Source: Nonomuraea montanisoli (lineage in GTDB: Bacteria > Actinomycetota > Actinomycetes > Streptosporangiales > Streptosporangiaceae). From it: a stretch of 64,000 nt of DNA. Shown here piece after piece: positions 51,773 through 60,473 of the stretch. Made by a program: the position numbers and the translations under genes. The stretch spans positions 558,001-622,000 of the forward strand of contig NZ_JABWGN010000002.1 of NCBI RefSeq assembly GCF_013363975.1, written 5' to 3'. The notes beneath the pieces were generated by a model. It saw only the letters and a list, made by a program, of their open reading frames with translations, was not told where the DNA came from and did not search any database. Every line of letters starts with the position of its first letter. Within the stretch, counting starts at the first letter, position 1.

Positions 51773-52186
51773 TCAGGGGGGCGGGTCGGCGGCGGCCCCG
51801 GCCTCACGCGCCGCGGCCGCCGCCTCGCTGTAGCGGTTCAGCGCCTCGTACGCCTCGGTCAGCGTCGCCAGGCACATCACCAGCGCCGGGCCGCCGAGCG
51901 GCCGGGCCAGCGCGACGGCCTCCAGCGCGTACGGTAACGCCTCGCCCGGCCGCCCGCACCCGAGCATCACCCGGGCCGCCGAACGCAGCGAGCGGACCAG
52001 CAGCGGCGTATGCGTGAGCGGATCCCGGCCGGCCAGCGCGCGGCTGCGCCCGACCGCCTCCCCGACGTCGCGGACCCGCGCCCGGCTCCCGCGCCACCGC
52101 GTGTGCGCGTACGCCAGTAACCCCTCGACGGCGGCCACCTCCGAGGTGTCCCGCCGGGTCGTATCGTCCGGACCGTTCCGGGCCAT
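51773..52186 (-). CDS. Small helical (TPR-like) protein
   Basis: 137 residues from ATG 52186 (GGAGGGG 5 bases upstream). All-helical, with TPR-like pairs: TPLLVRSLRSAARVMLGC, GEALPYALEAVALARPL and MCLATLTEAYEALNRYSEAAA. No signal peptide or catalytic motif. Convergent with the FAD oxidase (13 bp between stops). Function unknown; similar short proteins resemble the C-terminal repeats of NB-ARC/TPR regulators. Confidence 0.7.
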   Translation of the reverse strand: MARNGPDDTTRRDTSEVAAVEGLLAYAHTRWRGSRARVRDVGEAVGRSRALAGRDPLTHTPLLVRSLRSAARVMLGCGRPGEALPYALEAVALARPLGGPALVMCLATLTEAYEALNRYSEAAAAAREAGAAADPPP

Positions 52187-52309
52187 GGCAGCCCCTCCCG
52201 TGCGGCCGACAACCGCTTGCTTGGGGCGTGAGGCTACACAGGGGAACCTTCCGTGTCGAGAGCGGCACGGAGCGTTCGGGATGCGCGCCGGAAAGATCAC
52301 GGTAAAGAT

Positions 52310-53818
52310 ATGGTCATGGTGGAAGCGGCGGCCGAACGCGGAAAGCAGCTCTCGTCCCGGGTGTCCGAAGAAGGGGCAGGCTGGACGTGTGCCCGGATCG
52401 GCACGTTCGACGCGCTGCGCCCGAGGACCAAGGGTTTCACCTGGCTCGATCCGCGCACCCTGTGGCGTTCGCGCAACGAGATCCTGGCCGGGCTGTTCGG
52501 CGACCCGTCGCCCGAGGTCCGCGAGCGCTGGGTGAGCGAGCAGGTCGCGGGCGGCGCCGACCCCGGCTTCCGGATCCGGCCCGGCCTCGGCGGCACCTTC
52601 GACTTCCTGCTCCTCGGCGACACCGGCGAGGGCGACGCCTCCCAGTACGCGGTCGTGCCCGGCCTGCTGCGCGTCGGTCAGGGGACGGCGTTCGCGGTGG
52701 TGGCCAGCGACGTCATCTACCCGGCCGGATCGGGCAACGAGTACGGGGACAAGTTCTTCCGCCCGTACCAGGACTACGACGCCCCCATCTACGCGATCCC
52801 CGGCAACCACGACTGGTACGACGGGCTCGGCGGCTTCATGCGGGTCTTCTGCGACGCGCCCCCGCTCAAGCCCCGCCCGGTCACCGGATGGCTGCGCGGG
52901 CGGCTGTGGCGCCGGCCCGAGACCATCGACGAGCCCCGCCTGGCCGAGGCCCGCGAGCTGCGCGCCCGCGCCTCCCAGCAGGCCGCCGGCCCGGCCGCCC
53001 AGCCGGGGCCGTACTGGGCGATCGAGAGCGACAGCCTGCTCATCGTGGGCGTCGACACGGGCATTCGGGGCCTCATCGACCGGCGGCAGACCGCCTGGTT
53101 ACGCGAGGTGTCGCTGGACCCCCGGCCCAAGATCCTGGTCACGGGCAAGCCCATCTACACGCGCAACGAGTACAAGCCCTCGCCGCTGGAGGAGGGCGGG
53201 ACCATCGACGACATCGTCCGCGACCCCCGCCACCGCTACGTGGCCGCCATCGGCGGCGACGTCCACAACTACCAGCGCTACCCCGTCCGGGTCGGCGACC
53301 GGGTCATCCAGTACGTCGTCTCCGGCGGCGGCGGCGCCTTCATGCACGCCACCCACACCATCGCCCGGGTGGACGTCGCCGGCGTCCACGAGGACGACTT
53401 CAAGTGCTACCCGCTGCGCGGCGACTCCCTGTCGTTCTACAGCCAGCTCTACGCCCGGCGGCTGGGCATGAAGTGGGTCTACCTCACGCCCTCCGAGGCG
53501 GCCTGCGTCATGTCCGAGCGCATCGGCGGCACGCCCGTACGGCCGGTCGCGCAGCCGGTGCGGATGACGGCGCGGATCAGGTGGGCGGCGCGGCTGCTCG
53601 GGGGCTGGCCGTGGCCGCTGCGGCTGCCGGTCGACCGGGTCTTCCACCGCTACCTGTCGGAACTGTCCGACTGGGACACGCCTCCGTTCTTCAAGCAGTT
53701 CCTCCGCCTCTCCGTCACCCCCGACACGCTCACCCTGCGCTGCTTCGCCGCCACCGGCTGCCTGGACCAGGAGCTGGAGCCGCCGCTGGAGGACGAGGTG
53801 CGGATCGCTTTGTCGTAG
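52310..53818 (+). CDS. Calcineurin-like metallophosphoesterase
   Basis: 502 residues. Metal-site motifs are in order: LLLGDTGEG (Asp), YAIPGNHDWYDG (GNHD), and GGDVHNYQRYP (GDxH), characteristic of the calcineurin-like phosphoesterase fold. The C-terminal 150 residues (FFKQFLRLSVTPDTLTLRCF) are conserved in actinobacterial homologues but undefined. No signal peptide is visible. Substrate unknown. ATG 52310 or GTG 52319 could be the start. Followed by the PolA-like gene after 21 bp, probably one transcript. Confidence 0.85.
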   Translation: MVMVEAAAERGKQLSSRVSEEGAGWTCARIGTFDALRPRTKGFTWLDPRTLWRSRNEILAGLFGDPSPEVRERWVSEQVAGGADPGFRIRPGLGGTFDFLLLGDTGEGDASQYAVVPGLLRVGQGTAFAVVASDVIYPAGSGNEYGDKFFRPYQDYDAPIYAIPGNHDWYDGLGGFMRVFCDAPPLKPRPVTGWLRGRLWRRPETIDEPRLAEARELRARASQQAAGPAAQPGPYWAIESDSLLIVGVDTGIRGLIDRRQTAWLREVSLDPRPKILVTGKPIYTRNEYKPSPLEEGGTIDDIVRDPRHRYVAAIGGDVHNYQRYPVRVGDRVIQYVVSGGGGAFMHATHTIARVDVAGVHEDDFKCYPLRGDSLSFYSQLYARRLGMKWVYLTPSEAACVMSERIGGTPVRPVAQPVRMTARIRWAARLLGGWPWPLRLPVDRVFHRYLSELSDWDTPPFFKQFLRLSVTPDTLTLRCFAATGCLDQELEPPLEDEVRIALS

Positions 53819-53839
53819 GCGCCTGGCACGCTGGGGGGC

Positions 53840-55408
53840 GTGTACGTGGTGGTTGCGGGGGACGAGGTGCTCCCCCTGGGGTCTTCCGGTGTCACGGGCT
53901 CTCCTGATCTCGCGGCGGTGGTGCGGGAGATGGAGGGCGAGCGGCCCCGCTGGGTGTGGGCCGACACCCGCGAGGACTACCCGCCCCTGCTGCGCGCCGG
54001 CGTGCGCGTCGCCCGCTGCCACGACCTCGCCCTCACCGAGGGCCTGCTGCTCGGCTTCGAGGGCCGCCACGGCGAGCCCCGCTCCGTGCGGGCCGCCCAC
54101 GCCCGCCTGAGCGGCCTGCCGGTGCCCGACGAGCGGCCCAGCGAGCCGGACACCCTGTTCGCGCCCGAACCGCCGTCCGCGGGCATGGTGGCCGAGGTGC
54201 TGGCCGACCAGCTGCGCCGCATCGAGGCGCTGCCCGACCCCGGCCGCTTCCGGCTGCTCGTCGCGGCCGAGTCGGCGGGGGCGCTCATCGCGGCCGAGAT
54301 GGGCCACGACGGCATGCCGTGGCGGCGCGACGTGCACGACGCGCTCCTCTCCGACCTGCTCGGCCCGCGGCCCGTGCACGGCATGCGGCCGGCCCGGCTC
54401 CAGGCGCTGGCCGACGAGGTGTCGGCCGCGTTCGGCCACCCGGTCAACCCCGACTCGGTGCAGCAGCTCGTCAAGGCGTTCAAGGGCGCGGGCGTCGCGC
54501 TGAAGAGCACCCGCTCCTGGGAGCTCAAGCAGGTCGACCACCCCGCCGTCGCGCCCCTGCTCGCCTACAAGGAGCTGGCCCGCCTGCACAGCTTCCACGG
54601 CTGGACGTGGGCCGACCAGTGGGTGCGCGACGGGCGCTTCCGGCCGGAGTACGTGGTGGGCGGCGTGGTGTCCGGGCGCTGGGCCACCTCGGGCGGCGGG
54701 GCGCTGCAGATCCCCAAGGTGATGCGGCGGGTGGTCGTGGCCGACGACGGCTGGACCCTCGTCGTGGCCGACGCCGCCCAGCTCGAGCCGCGCGTGCTCG
54801 CGGCGATGGCCGGCGACGTCGGCCTGGCCAGGGCGGCGGGCGAGATCGACCTCTACTCCGCGCTGGCCCAGGCGTTCGGCGGCGACCGCGACCACGCCAA
54901 GATCGCGATGCTGTCCGCCATGTACGGCGGCACCAGCGGCGACGCCCCCAAGCTGCTGGCCATGATGCGCCAGCGCTTCCCCCGCGCCTACCAGTTCGTC
55001 GAGGACGCCGCCAAGGCGGGGGAGGAGGGGCGGCTGGTGCGCTCCTGGCTGGGCCGCACCTGCCCGCCCCCGTCGGAGCGGTGGCGCGGGCTCGTCTCGG
55101 GCCCCGAGGGCGGCCGGGCCGCGCGCGACCGCGGCCGGTTCACCCGCAACTTCGTCGTGCAGGCCACGGCCGCCGAGTGGGCGCTCGCCCTCATGGCGGT
55201 GCTGCGGGGGCTGCTGCCCGACCCGGCCGGGCTGGTGTTCTTCCAGCACGACGAGGTCATGGTCCACTGCCCGCTGGAGCAGGCGCCGGAGGTGATCGGG
55301 GCGGTGTCCGCGGCGGCGGAGGAGGCGACGCGGCTCATGTTCGGCCGCACGCCGGTGCGCTTCCCCATGGAGGCGGTGGCGGTCAGCTCCTACTCCGACG
55401 CCAAGTGA
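53840..55408 (+). CDS. PolA-family DNA polymerase with degenerate 3'-5' exonuclease domain
   Basis: 522 residues from GTG 53840. Family A polymerase motifs are present: motif A VVADAAQLEPRVLAAMAGD, motif B AKIAMLSAMYGG, motif C FFQHDEVMVH. The N-terminal part resembles the 3'-5' exonuclease domain but the usual DxE metal motif is replaced (WVWADTREDYPPLL), so proofreading is unlikely. No 5' nuclease domain. Known as bifunctional exonuclease/DNA polymerase in actinobacterial annotations; probably a repair polymerase. Its last 26 bp overlap the convergent MFS gene. Confidence 0.9.
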   Translation: MYVVVAGDEVLPLGSSGVTGSPDLAAVVREMEGERPRWVWADTREDYPPLLRAGVRVARCHDLALTEGLLLGFEGRHGEPRSVRAAHARLSGLPVPDERPSEPDTLFAPEPPSAGMVAEVLADQLRRIEALPDPGRFRLLVAAESAGALIAAEMGHDGMPWRRDVHDALLSDLLGPRPVHGMRPARLQALADEVSAAFGHPVNPDSVQQLVKAFKGAGVALKSTRSWELKQVDHPAVAPLLAYKELARLHSFHGWTWADQWVRDGRFRPEYVVGGVVSGRWATSGGGALQIPKVMRRVVVADDGWTLVVADAAQLEPRVLAAMAGDVGLARAAGEIDLYSALAQAFGGDRDHAKIAMLSAMYGGTSGDAPKLLAMMRQRFPRAYQFVEDAAKAGEEGRLVRSWLGRTCPPPSERWRGLVSGPEGGRAARDRGRFTRNFVVQATAAEWALALMAVLRGLLPDPAGLVFFQHDEVMVHCPLEQAPEVIGAVSAAAEEATRLMFGRTPVRFPMEAVAVSSYSDAK

Positions 55409-56654
55409 GGACCAGCCAGACGGCGGCCAGCGTCACCATCAGCCCCACCACCAGCCCGAGCACCCCGTACGACAGCCCGCCCACGATCGCGCCCGCCACG
55501 ACCGTGCCGGTGGCGCCGCAGACGTTCATCAGCAGGTCCGAAAGGCCCTGGACGGCGGGCCGGCGCTCCACCGGCACCGACTCGCTGAGCAGCGCCGACC
55601 CGGCGACCAGCCCGCACGACCAGCCGAGCCCGAGCAGCACCAGCGCCGTGGTGACCTGCCACACGCGGTGGCCGGCCGTGCCCGCCAGGCACGCGGCGCT
55701 CAGCAGCAGCGACATGCCGAGCAGCAGCACCGGCACCTTGCCCGCCTTGTCGGACAGCCAGCCGACCACGGGCGACAGGACGTACATGCCGGCGATGTGC
55801 AGGCTGATCACCAGGCCGATGACGTCGAGGGTCGAGCCGTCGTGGTGGAGCTTCACCGGGGTCATCGACATGACCGAGACCATCGCGGTGTGGCTGACCG
55901 CGACCATGACGAGCGCCCGCCGGGCCATCGGCGTGGAGCGCAGCGTCTCCCACGCCGGGCCGAGCGTCCGCACGCGGCCGGCGGGCACGGGGCGGGCGCC
56001 GTCGCGCTCGCGCGCCAGCTCGAGCGGGTCGGGGCGCAGCCCGGCCGCCACGATGACCAGTGCTCCCGCGAACGCCAGGGCCGCGAACGCGAACGGCCCG
56101 GCCTTCTCCACCAGCCCCAGGTCGATGCCGATCTGATCGGCCGGCTTGGCCAGGTTCGGCCCGGCGACGGAGCCGACGGTGGCCGCCCACACCACGAGCG
56201 ACAGGTGGCGGGCGGCGTGCCCCGCGGGCGACAGGTCGGTCGCGGAGTAGCGGGCCGCGAGGTTGCCGGCGCTGCCGCCGCCGACCAGGACGAGCCCGAC
56301 CAGCAGGAGCGGCCAGCTGCGGATCGAGATGGCGGCGACGGACAGCACGCAGCCGGCCAGCGCCGCCACGTACGCCAGCGACAGGCCCGCCCGCCGTCCG
56401 CCGCGCGCGGCCGCCTTGGCCGCCGGGAGCGCCAGCAGCGCCGCCCCGAGCACGGTCGCGGTGCCCGCGAAGCCGCTGATGACCGTCGAGCCGGACAGCT
56501 CGTCCACCACCACGGAGCTCAGCGCCAGGCCGACCGCGACTCCCACGCCGCCGACGATCTGCGCCGCCGACAGGACGGCCAGGGTACGACGCTGAATTCG
56601 GCGAATATCGTCATCGGAGGAAATCGATGGTGATCGTGTGGGGGCGCTGGTCAT
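55383..56654 (-). CDS. MFS transporter
   Basis: 423 residues from ATG 56654 (GGAGA 8 bases upstream), 12 predicted membrane helices. A cytoplasmic N-terminal segment SSDDDIRRIQRRTLAVL precedes helix 1. The loop before helix 8 has SPVVGWLSDKAGKVPVLLL, the second-half copy of motif A. Resembles multidrug/sugar-efflux subfamilies without a clear specificity. The end overlaps the polymerase gene by 26 bp in convergent orientation, so antisense interference is possible. Confidence 0.88.
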   Translation of the reverse strand: MTSAPTRSPSISSDDDIRRIQRRTLAVLSAAQIVGGVGVAVGLALSSVVVDELSGSTVISGFAGTATVLGAALLALPAAKAAARGGRRAGLSLAYVAALAGCVLSVAAISIRSWPLLLVGLVLVGGGSAGNLAARYSATDLSPAGHAARHLSLVVWAATVGSVAGPNLAKPADQIGIDLGLVEKAGPFAFAALAFAGALVIVAAGLRPDPLELARERDGARPVPAGRVRTLGPAWETLRSTPMARRALVMVAVSHTAMVSVMSMTPVKLHHDGSTLDVIGLVISLHIAGMYVLSPVVGWLSDKAGKVPVLLLGMSLLLSAACLAGTAGHRVWQVTTALVLLGLGWSCGLVAGSALLSESVPVERRPAVQGLSDLLMNVCGATGTVVAGAIVGGLSYGVLGLVVGLMVTLAAVWLVLTWRRSRS

Positions 56655-56772
56655 CCGTGAAGTCTCCCATAGCCCACAAGATCCGCCCAAAGAGGACAAG
56701 GCGTCTTTCCCCTCCCGGACGGCCCCATTCCTGCGGGGAAGGCCCACGGGGGCCTGTGGAGGAGGGCCCGCG

Positions 56773-56808
56773 AGGGAAGGTCAGAGCAGGAAGGTCAGAG
56801 CGGGACGA
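56773..56808 (-). repeat. 3'-end echo of the MOSC gene
   Basis: GAAGGTCAGAGC occurs twice 15 bp apart; the right-hand copy spans the stop codon of the leftward MOSC gene (TCA, 56795-56797), and the left copy lies just beyond it. Confidence 0.7.
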
Positions 56809-57643
56809 CCGGGTCGCCCTGGGTCAGGACACCGGGGCCGTCCGGGATGAGGTTGACGCCGAACCAGACCTTCCCGTCCCACCTGCGGTGCCGGGCGAGC
56901 GTGCGCGTGGGCTCCTTGCCCCTGTCGAGCGTCACCGGGTCGATCGTCGGCAGCACGCAGCGGTCGCAGCCCTTGCTGACCCGGAAGTCCACCTCGCCGA
57001 TGCGCACCCGCTTCCAGGTGTCCTCGTCGAACGGCTTCGCCACGCCGTCGATCACCACGTTGGGCCGGAAGCGGCGCATCGACAGCGGCGGCCGGGGCTC
57101 CTCGCCCCGCTCGGCGGCCGTCTCGGCGACCCAGGCGTTGAGCCGGTCGAGGGAGGCGGTGGTGGTGAGCAGCAGCGGGTAGGCGTCGGCGAGGCTCACG
57201 CGGTCCTCGGGGCGGCCGTGGACGGGATCGACGGGACGGCCGTGCGGATCGTCCTGCCAGGCCAGCCGGGCGGGCTCCCCGAGCAGCGCCGACAGCCACG
57301 CCGCCGCCTCGTCGCCGCAGCCGGCCAGGTCCAGGACCTCCTTGGAGTAGGCCACCGCGATCCTGCGGGCCGTACGTGCGGGCTCCTGGCCCGGGATGAC
57401 GCGCAGGGGCTCCGCGTGCGGCCCGGTGAGCGTCAGCGTGCCGCCCGCCCGCGTGTCGCCGTCGAGGTGGGCCACACAGGCGAGCAGTCGCGCGTGCGTG
57501 CGCGCCGTCAGCACCTTGCCGTCCCCGCCGGCCACGACGAAACGCCGGTCGCCGGCGAGCCCCCACGGCTCCACCTCGGCCCGCCGCACCTCGTGGCCGC
57601 TCGTGGACTTCACCGGGTAGAAGTGGATGCTCGCCAGCCTCAT
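56795..57643 (-). CDS. MOSC-domain molybdenum cofactor protein (mARC type)
   Basis: 282 residues from ATG 57643 (MRLASIHFYPVKSTSG). The N-terminal MOSC_N beta-barrel contains the PVKS motif; the C-terminal MOSC domain includes RFRPNVVIDG, the Moco-binding Cys in KGCDRCVLPTIDP (expected Mo ligand) and WDGKVWFGVNL. The layout matches mitochondrial amidoxime-reducing component (mARC)/YcbX proteins, which reduce N-hydroxylated compounds. Redox partners are not in the window. Confidence 0.9.
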   Translation of the reverse strand: MRLASIHFYPVKSTSGHEVRRAEVEPWGLAGDRRFVVAGGDGKVLTARTHARLLACVAHLDGDTRAGGTLTLTGPHAEPLRVIPGQEPARTARRIAVAYSKEVLDLAGCGDEAAAWLSALLGEPARLAWQDDPHGRPVDPVHGRPEDRVSLADAYPLLLTTTASLDRLNAWVAETAAERGEEPRPPLSMRRFRPNVVIDGVAKPFDEDTWKRVRIGEVDFRVSKGCDRCVLPTIDPVTLDRGKEPTRTLARHRRWDGKVWFGVNLIPDGPGVLTQGDPVVPL

Positions 57644-57696
57644 GCGTGGACCGTACCGTACGGCTCCCTCCTGCCCGCGCGGCACCCGGAGCCCCC

Positions 57697-57771
57697 GGGC
57701 GGAACGCCCCCCGGAGCCGCCGGGACGCCGGGCGGAACGCCGCCGAGGGGGTCAGGACGTCGGGCGGAACG
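57697..57771 (-). repeat. 3'-end echo repeat of the kinase gene
   Basis: GGGCGGAACG starts at 57697, 57730 and 57762 (spacings 33 and 32 bp). The rightmost copy encodes the kinase C-terminal FRP just before its stop at 57752-57754; the two others, in larger related blocks, lie downstream of the gene. Confidence 0.8.
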
Positions 57772-60331
57772 TCTCCAGGAACACCTTGCGCGTCTGGGCC
57801 TGGTCGTCCCAGTTCAGCTCCGGCATGTCGAACGTGATCTTGAACGCGGTCTTGTCGTCGATCGTGACGTACCGGGTCAGCGCGTGCATCGGGACGCCGT
57901 TGGAGCGCGTGTAGGTGTACTCCCAGTCCGCGGCCTTCCACGTGCGGAACTGCGTCGCCTGGAGCTGCACCTGGATGTAGCCCTCGACGCCGCCGTCCGC
58001 CTCGGCCCGGCCCAGCTCGCCCAGGCCGCCGTCCTGCTGCGGCTGCACCGGCTCGACCACGATCCGCATGCCCGAGTCCTTCGGCCCCGCGAACGTCGTC
58101 CCGTCGCCGGACGTGGCCGGCTTCCAGGCGGCGGGCACGGCGGCCTTGAAGCCGGGCGGCGTGTGCTCCTTGTAGCCCTCCGGCACGGCCGCCACCTGGA
58201 GCGGCGCCGCCGTGGCGGCGGGCTCCGAGGGCGACCCCGGGGTCGCGGACGTCGTGGTCGCCGGGGGAGCGGAGCCGGGACCGGACGCGAGCAGCACGGT
58301 GGCCGTCACGACGGCGCCCACGGCGGCCACCGAGGCGAGGACGAGGCGGGCCGTCGGCCGGCCGTCGCGCAGCCACGGGCTCTCGTCGTCGTCCGGGCGC
58401 CGCCTGCCCTTCCCCGGGCGCGCGCCGTCGCGGGGCGGCGCGGACGGGCGGCGCCGCCGCACGTCCGCCGACAGGTCGCGGGAGTGTTCGCGCAGGTGGT
58501 CCTCGGAGGCCAGCGGCCAGGGGGCGGCGCGGCTGTCGGTGGTCAGCGGCAGGATCGGCTGCGGTCCGCGGCGCGGGCCGGACAGGGCGTTCGGGCCCGG
58601 GGGGTCGCCGAAGAGGGCGGCGGCGTCCAGGCGCTCGTCCGTGCCCGCGGCGGCCTGCAACCGCCCCGCGAGGCTCGACGGCCCGCGGTTCCCCGCGCCT
58701 CCGCCGTTCCCCGCGCCTCCGCCGTTCCCCGCGCCCCCGCCGTTCCCCGCGCCCCCGCCGGTTCCTGCGGCTCCGCCGGGTCCCATAGCTCCGCCGGTTC
58801 CTACGGCTCCGCCCGTCCCGGCGGTTCCGCCCGGCGCTCCGGCTCCGCCGATCCCCGTGATCCCGCGGGCACCCGCGGGCCCGGGGCCGCTCGCGATGCC
58901 GGGGCCGCTCGCGATGCCGGATCCGCCGGCGGGGCCGGGAGGTCCGGAGGCGCCGGGCCTCCCGGCGAGCAGGTCAGAGCCGGAAGCGCCCGGAGCCCCG
59001 AAACCGCCGGAGGCGTCCGGCGCACCTGCGAAGCCGCCCGGAGCCGCCGACGCTGTGCCCGGAGCTGCGAAGCCGCCCGGGGCCGACGATGTGCCCGCGG
59101 TCCCGGAGCCGCCCGGAGCGTCCGTCGGGCGCGAGGCGAGGGGCCCGGACACGCTGCCGAAGGCGTCGAACCCCTGAGGCGGCGCCGGGATCCGGTCGGT
59201 GCGGTGGGCCCCCGACGCGCCCCCCAGAGAGTCCCCCAGCGAGTTGTAGCCCCCCAGCGAGTCGTAACCCCCCGCGTACGGTCCCGCCGCGTCGCCCTGG
59301 CCCGGTTCGTACGGCACGCGCACCGGCCCCGACGGCGTCTCGACGATGCGCGAGGGCATCGGCCCGGACGGCGGGTCGAGCGGCGGCAGCAGCCCGGCCG
59401 GCGTGGGATCGGGCTGCGCGGGCAGGGGCGACGACGGCGCCTCCGGGTTGCGCGGCCGGACGGAGCCGTTGGCCAGCAGGATGTGTTCGAGGGCGTCGGT
59501 CACCTGCGCGGCGGTGAGCCGCTCGGCCGGGTTCTTGCGCAGCAGCCCCTCGATGACGGGCAGCAGCTCCCCGGCGCGCTGCGGGCGGATCGGGTCCTGC
59601 GTCAGCACCGCGCCGAGCACGGCGATCGCGTCCGGCCCCTCGTACGGCGGGTGTCCCTCGACGGCCGCGTACAGCGTCGCGCCGAACGACCACAGGTCGG
59701 CCGCGGCCGTGATGGCCTGGCCCGACAGCCGCTCCGGCGGCACGTACGCGGGCGAGCCCATGAGCAGGCCCGTCTGCGTGATCGTGACGTCGCCCTCGAT
59801 GGCCGCGATGCCGAAGTCGGTGAGCACCACCCGGTCGGCGGTGAGCAGCACGTTGCCCGGCTTGACGTCGCGGTGCAGGATGCCGGCCGCGTGGGCGTGC
59901 CGCAGCGCGTCGAGCACCCGGATGCCGATCTCGGCGGCCTGCGCCGCCGGCAGCGGGCCGCTCTGCCGTACGGCCTGCTCCAGCGACCACGCGCGGAACA
60001 GCTCCATGACGATCCAGGGCCGGCCGTCCTCCTCGACCACGTCGTGGACGGTCACGATGCCCGGATGCGTCAGCCGCGCGGCCGAGCGGGCCTCGCGCAG
60101 CATGCGCCGGTACGCCACCTGCTTGCCCGCGTGGTCCAGCCCGTACGGCAGGATCAGCTCCTTGACCGCGACGTCACGGTCGAGCAGCACGTCGTGCGCC
60201 TGCCACACCATGCCCATGCCGCCCCGGCCCACCGGCGCCATCAACCTGTAGCGCCGGCCGATCAAGCGTCCCTGGCTCCGCGACACGTCCCCCTGTGTGC
60301 CGGGCCCGCCGAGCAACCGGTCGGCTGCCAT
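57752..60331 (-). CDS. Membrane Ser/Thr protein kinase (PknB-like) with low-complexity linker
   Basis: 859 residues from ATG 60331 (MAADRLLGG, GGGGGCGG upstream); ATG 60358 would add nine residues. Kinase domain about 25-285: glycine loop GRGGMGMVW, Lys in DVAVKELI, HRDVKPGN, DFG in TDFGIAAIEG, and GSPAYVPPERL. A 320-residue Pro/Gly/Ala-rich linker with GGGAGN repeats follows, then a membrane helix (LVLASVAAVGAVVTATVLLA, about 640) and an extracellular domain (about 690-855, PEGYKEHTPPGFKAAVPAAW). No PASTA domains. The outer domain resembles other actinobacterial kinase sensors of unknown ligand. Confidence 0.92.
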   Translation of the reverse strand: MAADRLLGGPGTQGDVSRSQGRLIGRRYRLMAPVGRGGMGMVWQAHDVLLDRDVAVKELILPYGLDHAGKQVAYRRMLREARSAARLTHPGIVTVHDVVEEDGRPWIVMELFRAWSLEQAVRQSGPLPAAQAAEIGIRVLDALRHAHAAGILHRDVKPGNVLLTADRVVLTDFGIAAIEGDVTITQTGLLMGSPAYVPPERLSGQAITAAADLWSFGATLYAAVEGHPPYEGPDAIAVLGAVLTQDPIRPQRAGELLPVIEGLLRKNPAERLTAAQVTDALEHILLANGSVRPRNPEAPSSPLPAQPDPTPAGLLPPLDPPSGPMPSRIVETPSGPVRVPYEPGQGDAAGPYAGGYDSLGGYNSLGDSLGGASGAHRTDRIPAPPQGFDAFGSVSGPLASRPTDAPGGSGTAGTSSAPGGFAAPGTASAAPGGFAGAPDASGGFGAPGASGSDLLAGRPGASGPPGPAGGSGIASGPGIASGPGPAGARGITGIGGAGAPGGTAGTGGAVGTGGAMGPGGAAGTGGGAGNGGGAGNGGGAGNGGGAGNRGPSSLAGRLQAAAGTDERLDAAALFGDPPGPNALSGPRRGPQPILPLTTDSRAAPWPLASEDHLREHSRDLSADVRRRRPSAPPRDGARPGKGRRRPDDDESPWLRDGRPTARLVLASVAAVGAVVTATVLLASGPGSAPPATTTSATPGSPSEPAATAAPLQVAAVPEGYKEHTPPGFKAAVPAAWKPATSGDGTTFAGPKDSGMRIVVEPVQPQQDGGLGELGRAEADGGVEGYIQVQLQATQFRTWKAADWEYTYTRSNGVPMHALTRYVTIDDKTAFKITFDMPELNWDDQAQTRKVFLETFRPTS
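58688..58759 (-). repeat. 18-bp coding repeat in the kinase linker
   Basis: Four tandem units of 18 bp, GTTCCCCGCGCCTCCGCC, encode GGAGN repeats in the disordered linker; degenerate copies extend towards 58850. Confidence 0.85.
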
Positions 60332-60473
60332 TTCCGCCCCCAATGTCTCCCGCCTCATGGGTCACATGCGTCGCGCCACGCTTCCAGATTATGAGGTTCG
60401 ACACGATATAGGCACGCCATTCCAGAACGGAAGCAGCATCAAGTCCTGACAAATCCCATTACATCCGGAAATA

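Noticed and set aside
56627..60394. 1255-codon open frame on the plus strand
   Set aside because: It is antisense to MFS, MOSC and the kinase, all with clear domains; high GC at third positions opens such shadow frames. No domain is recognisable in it.
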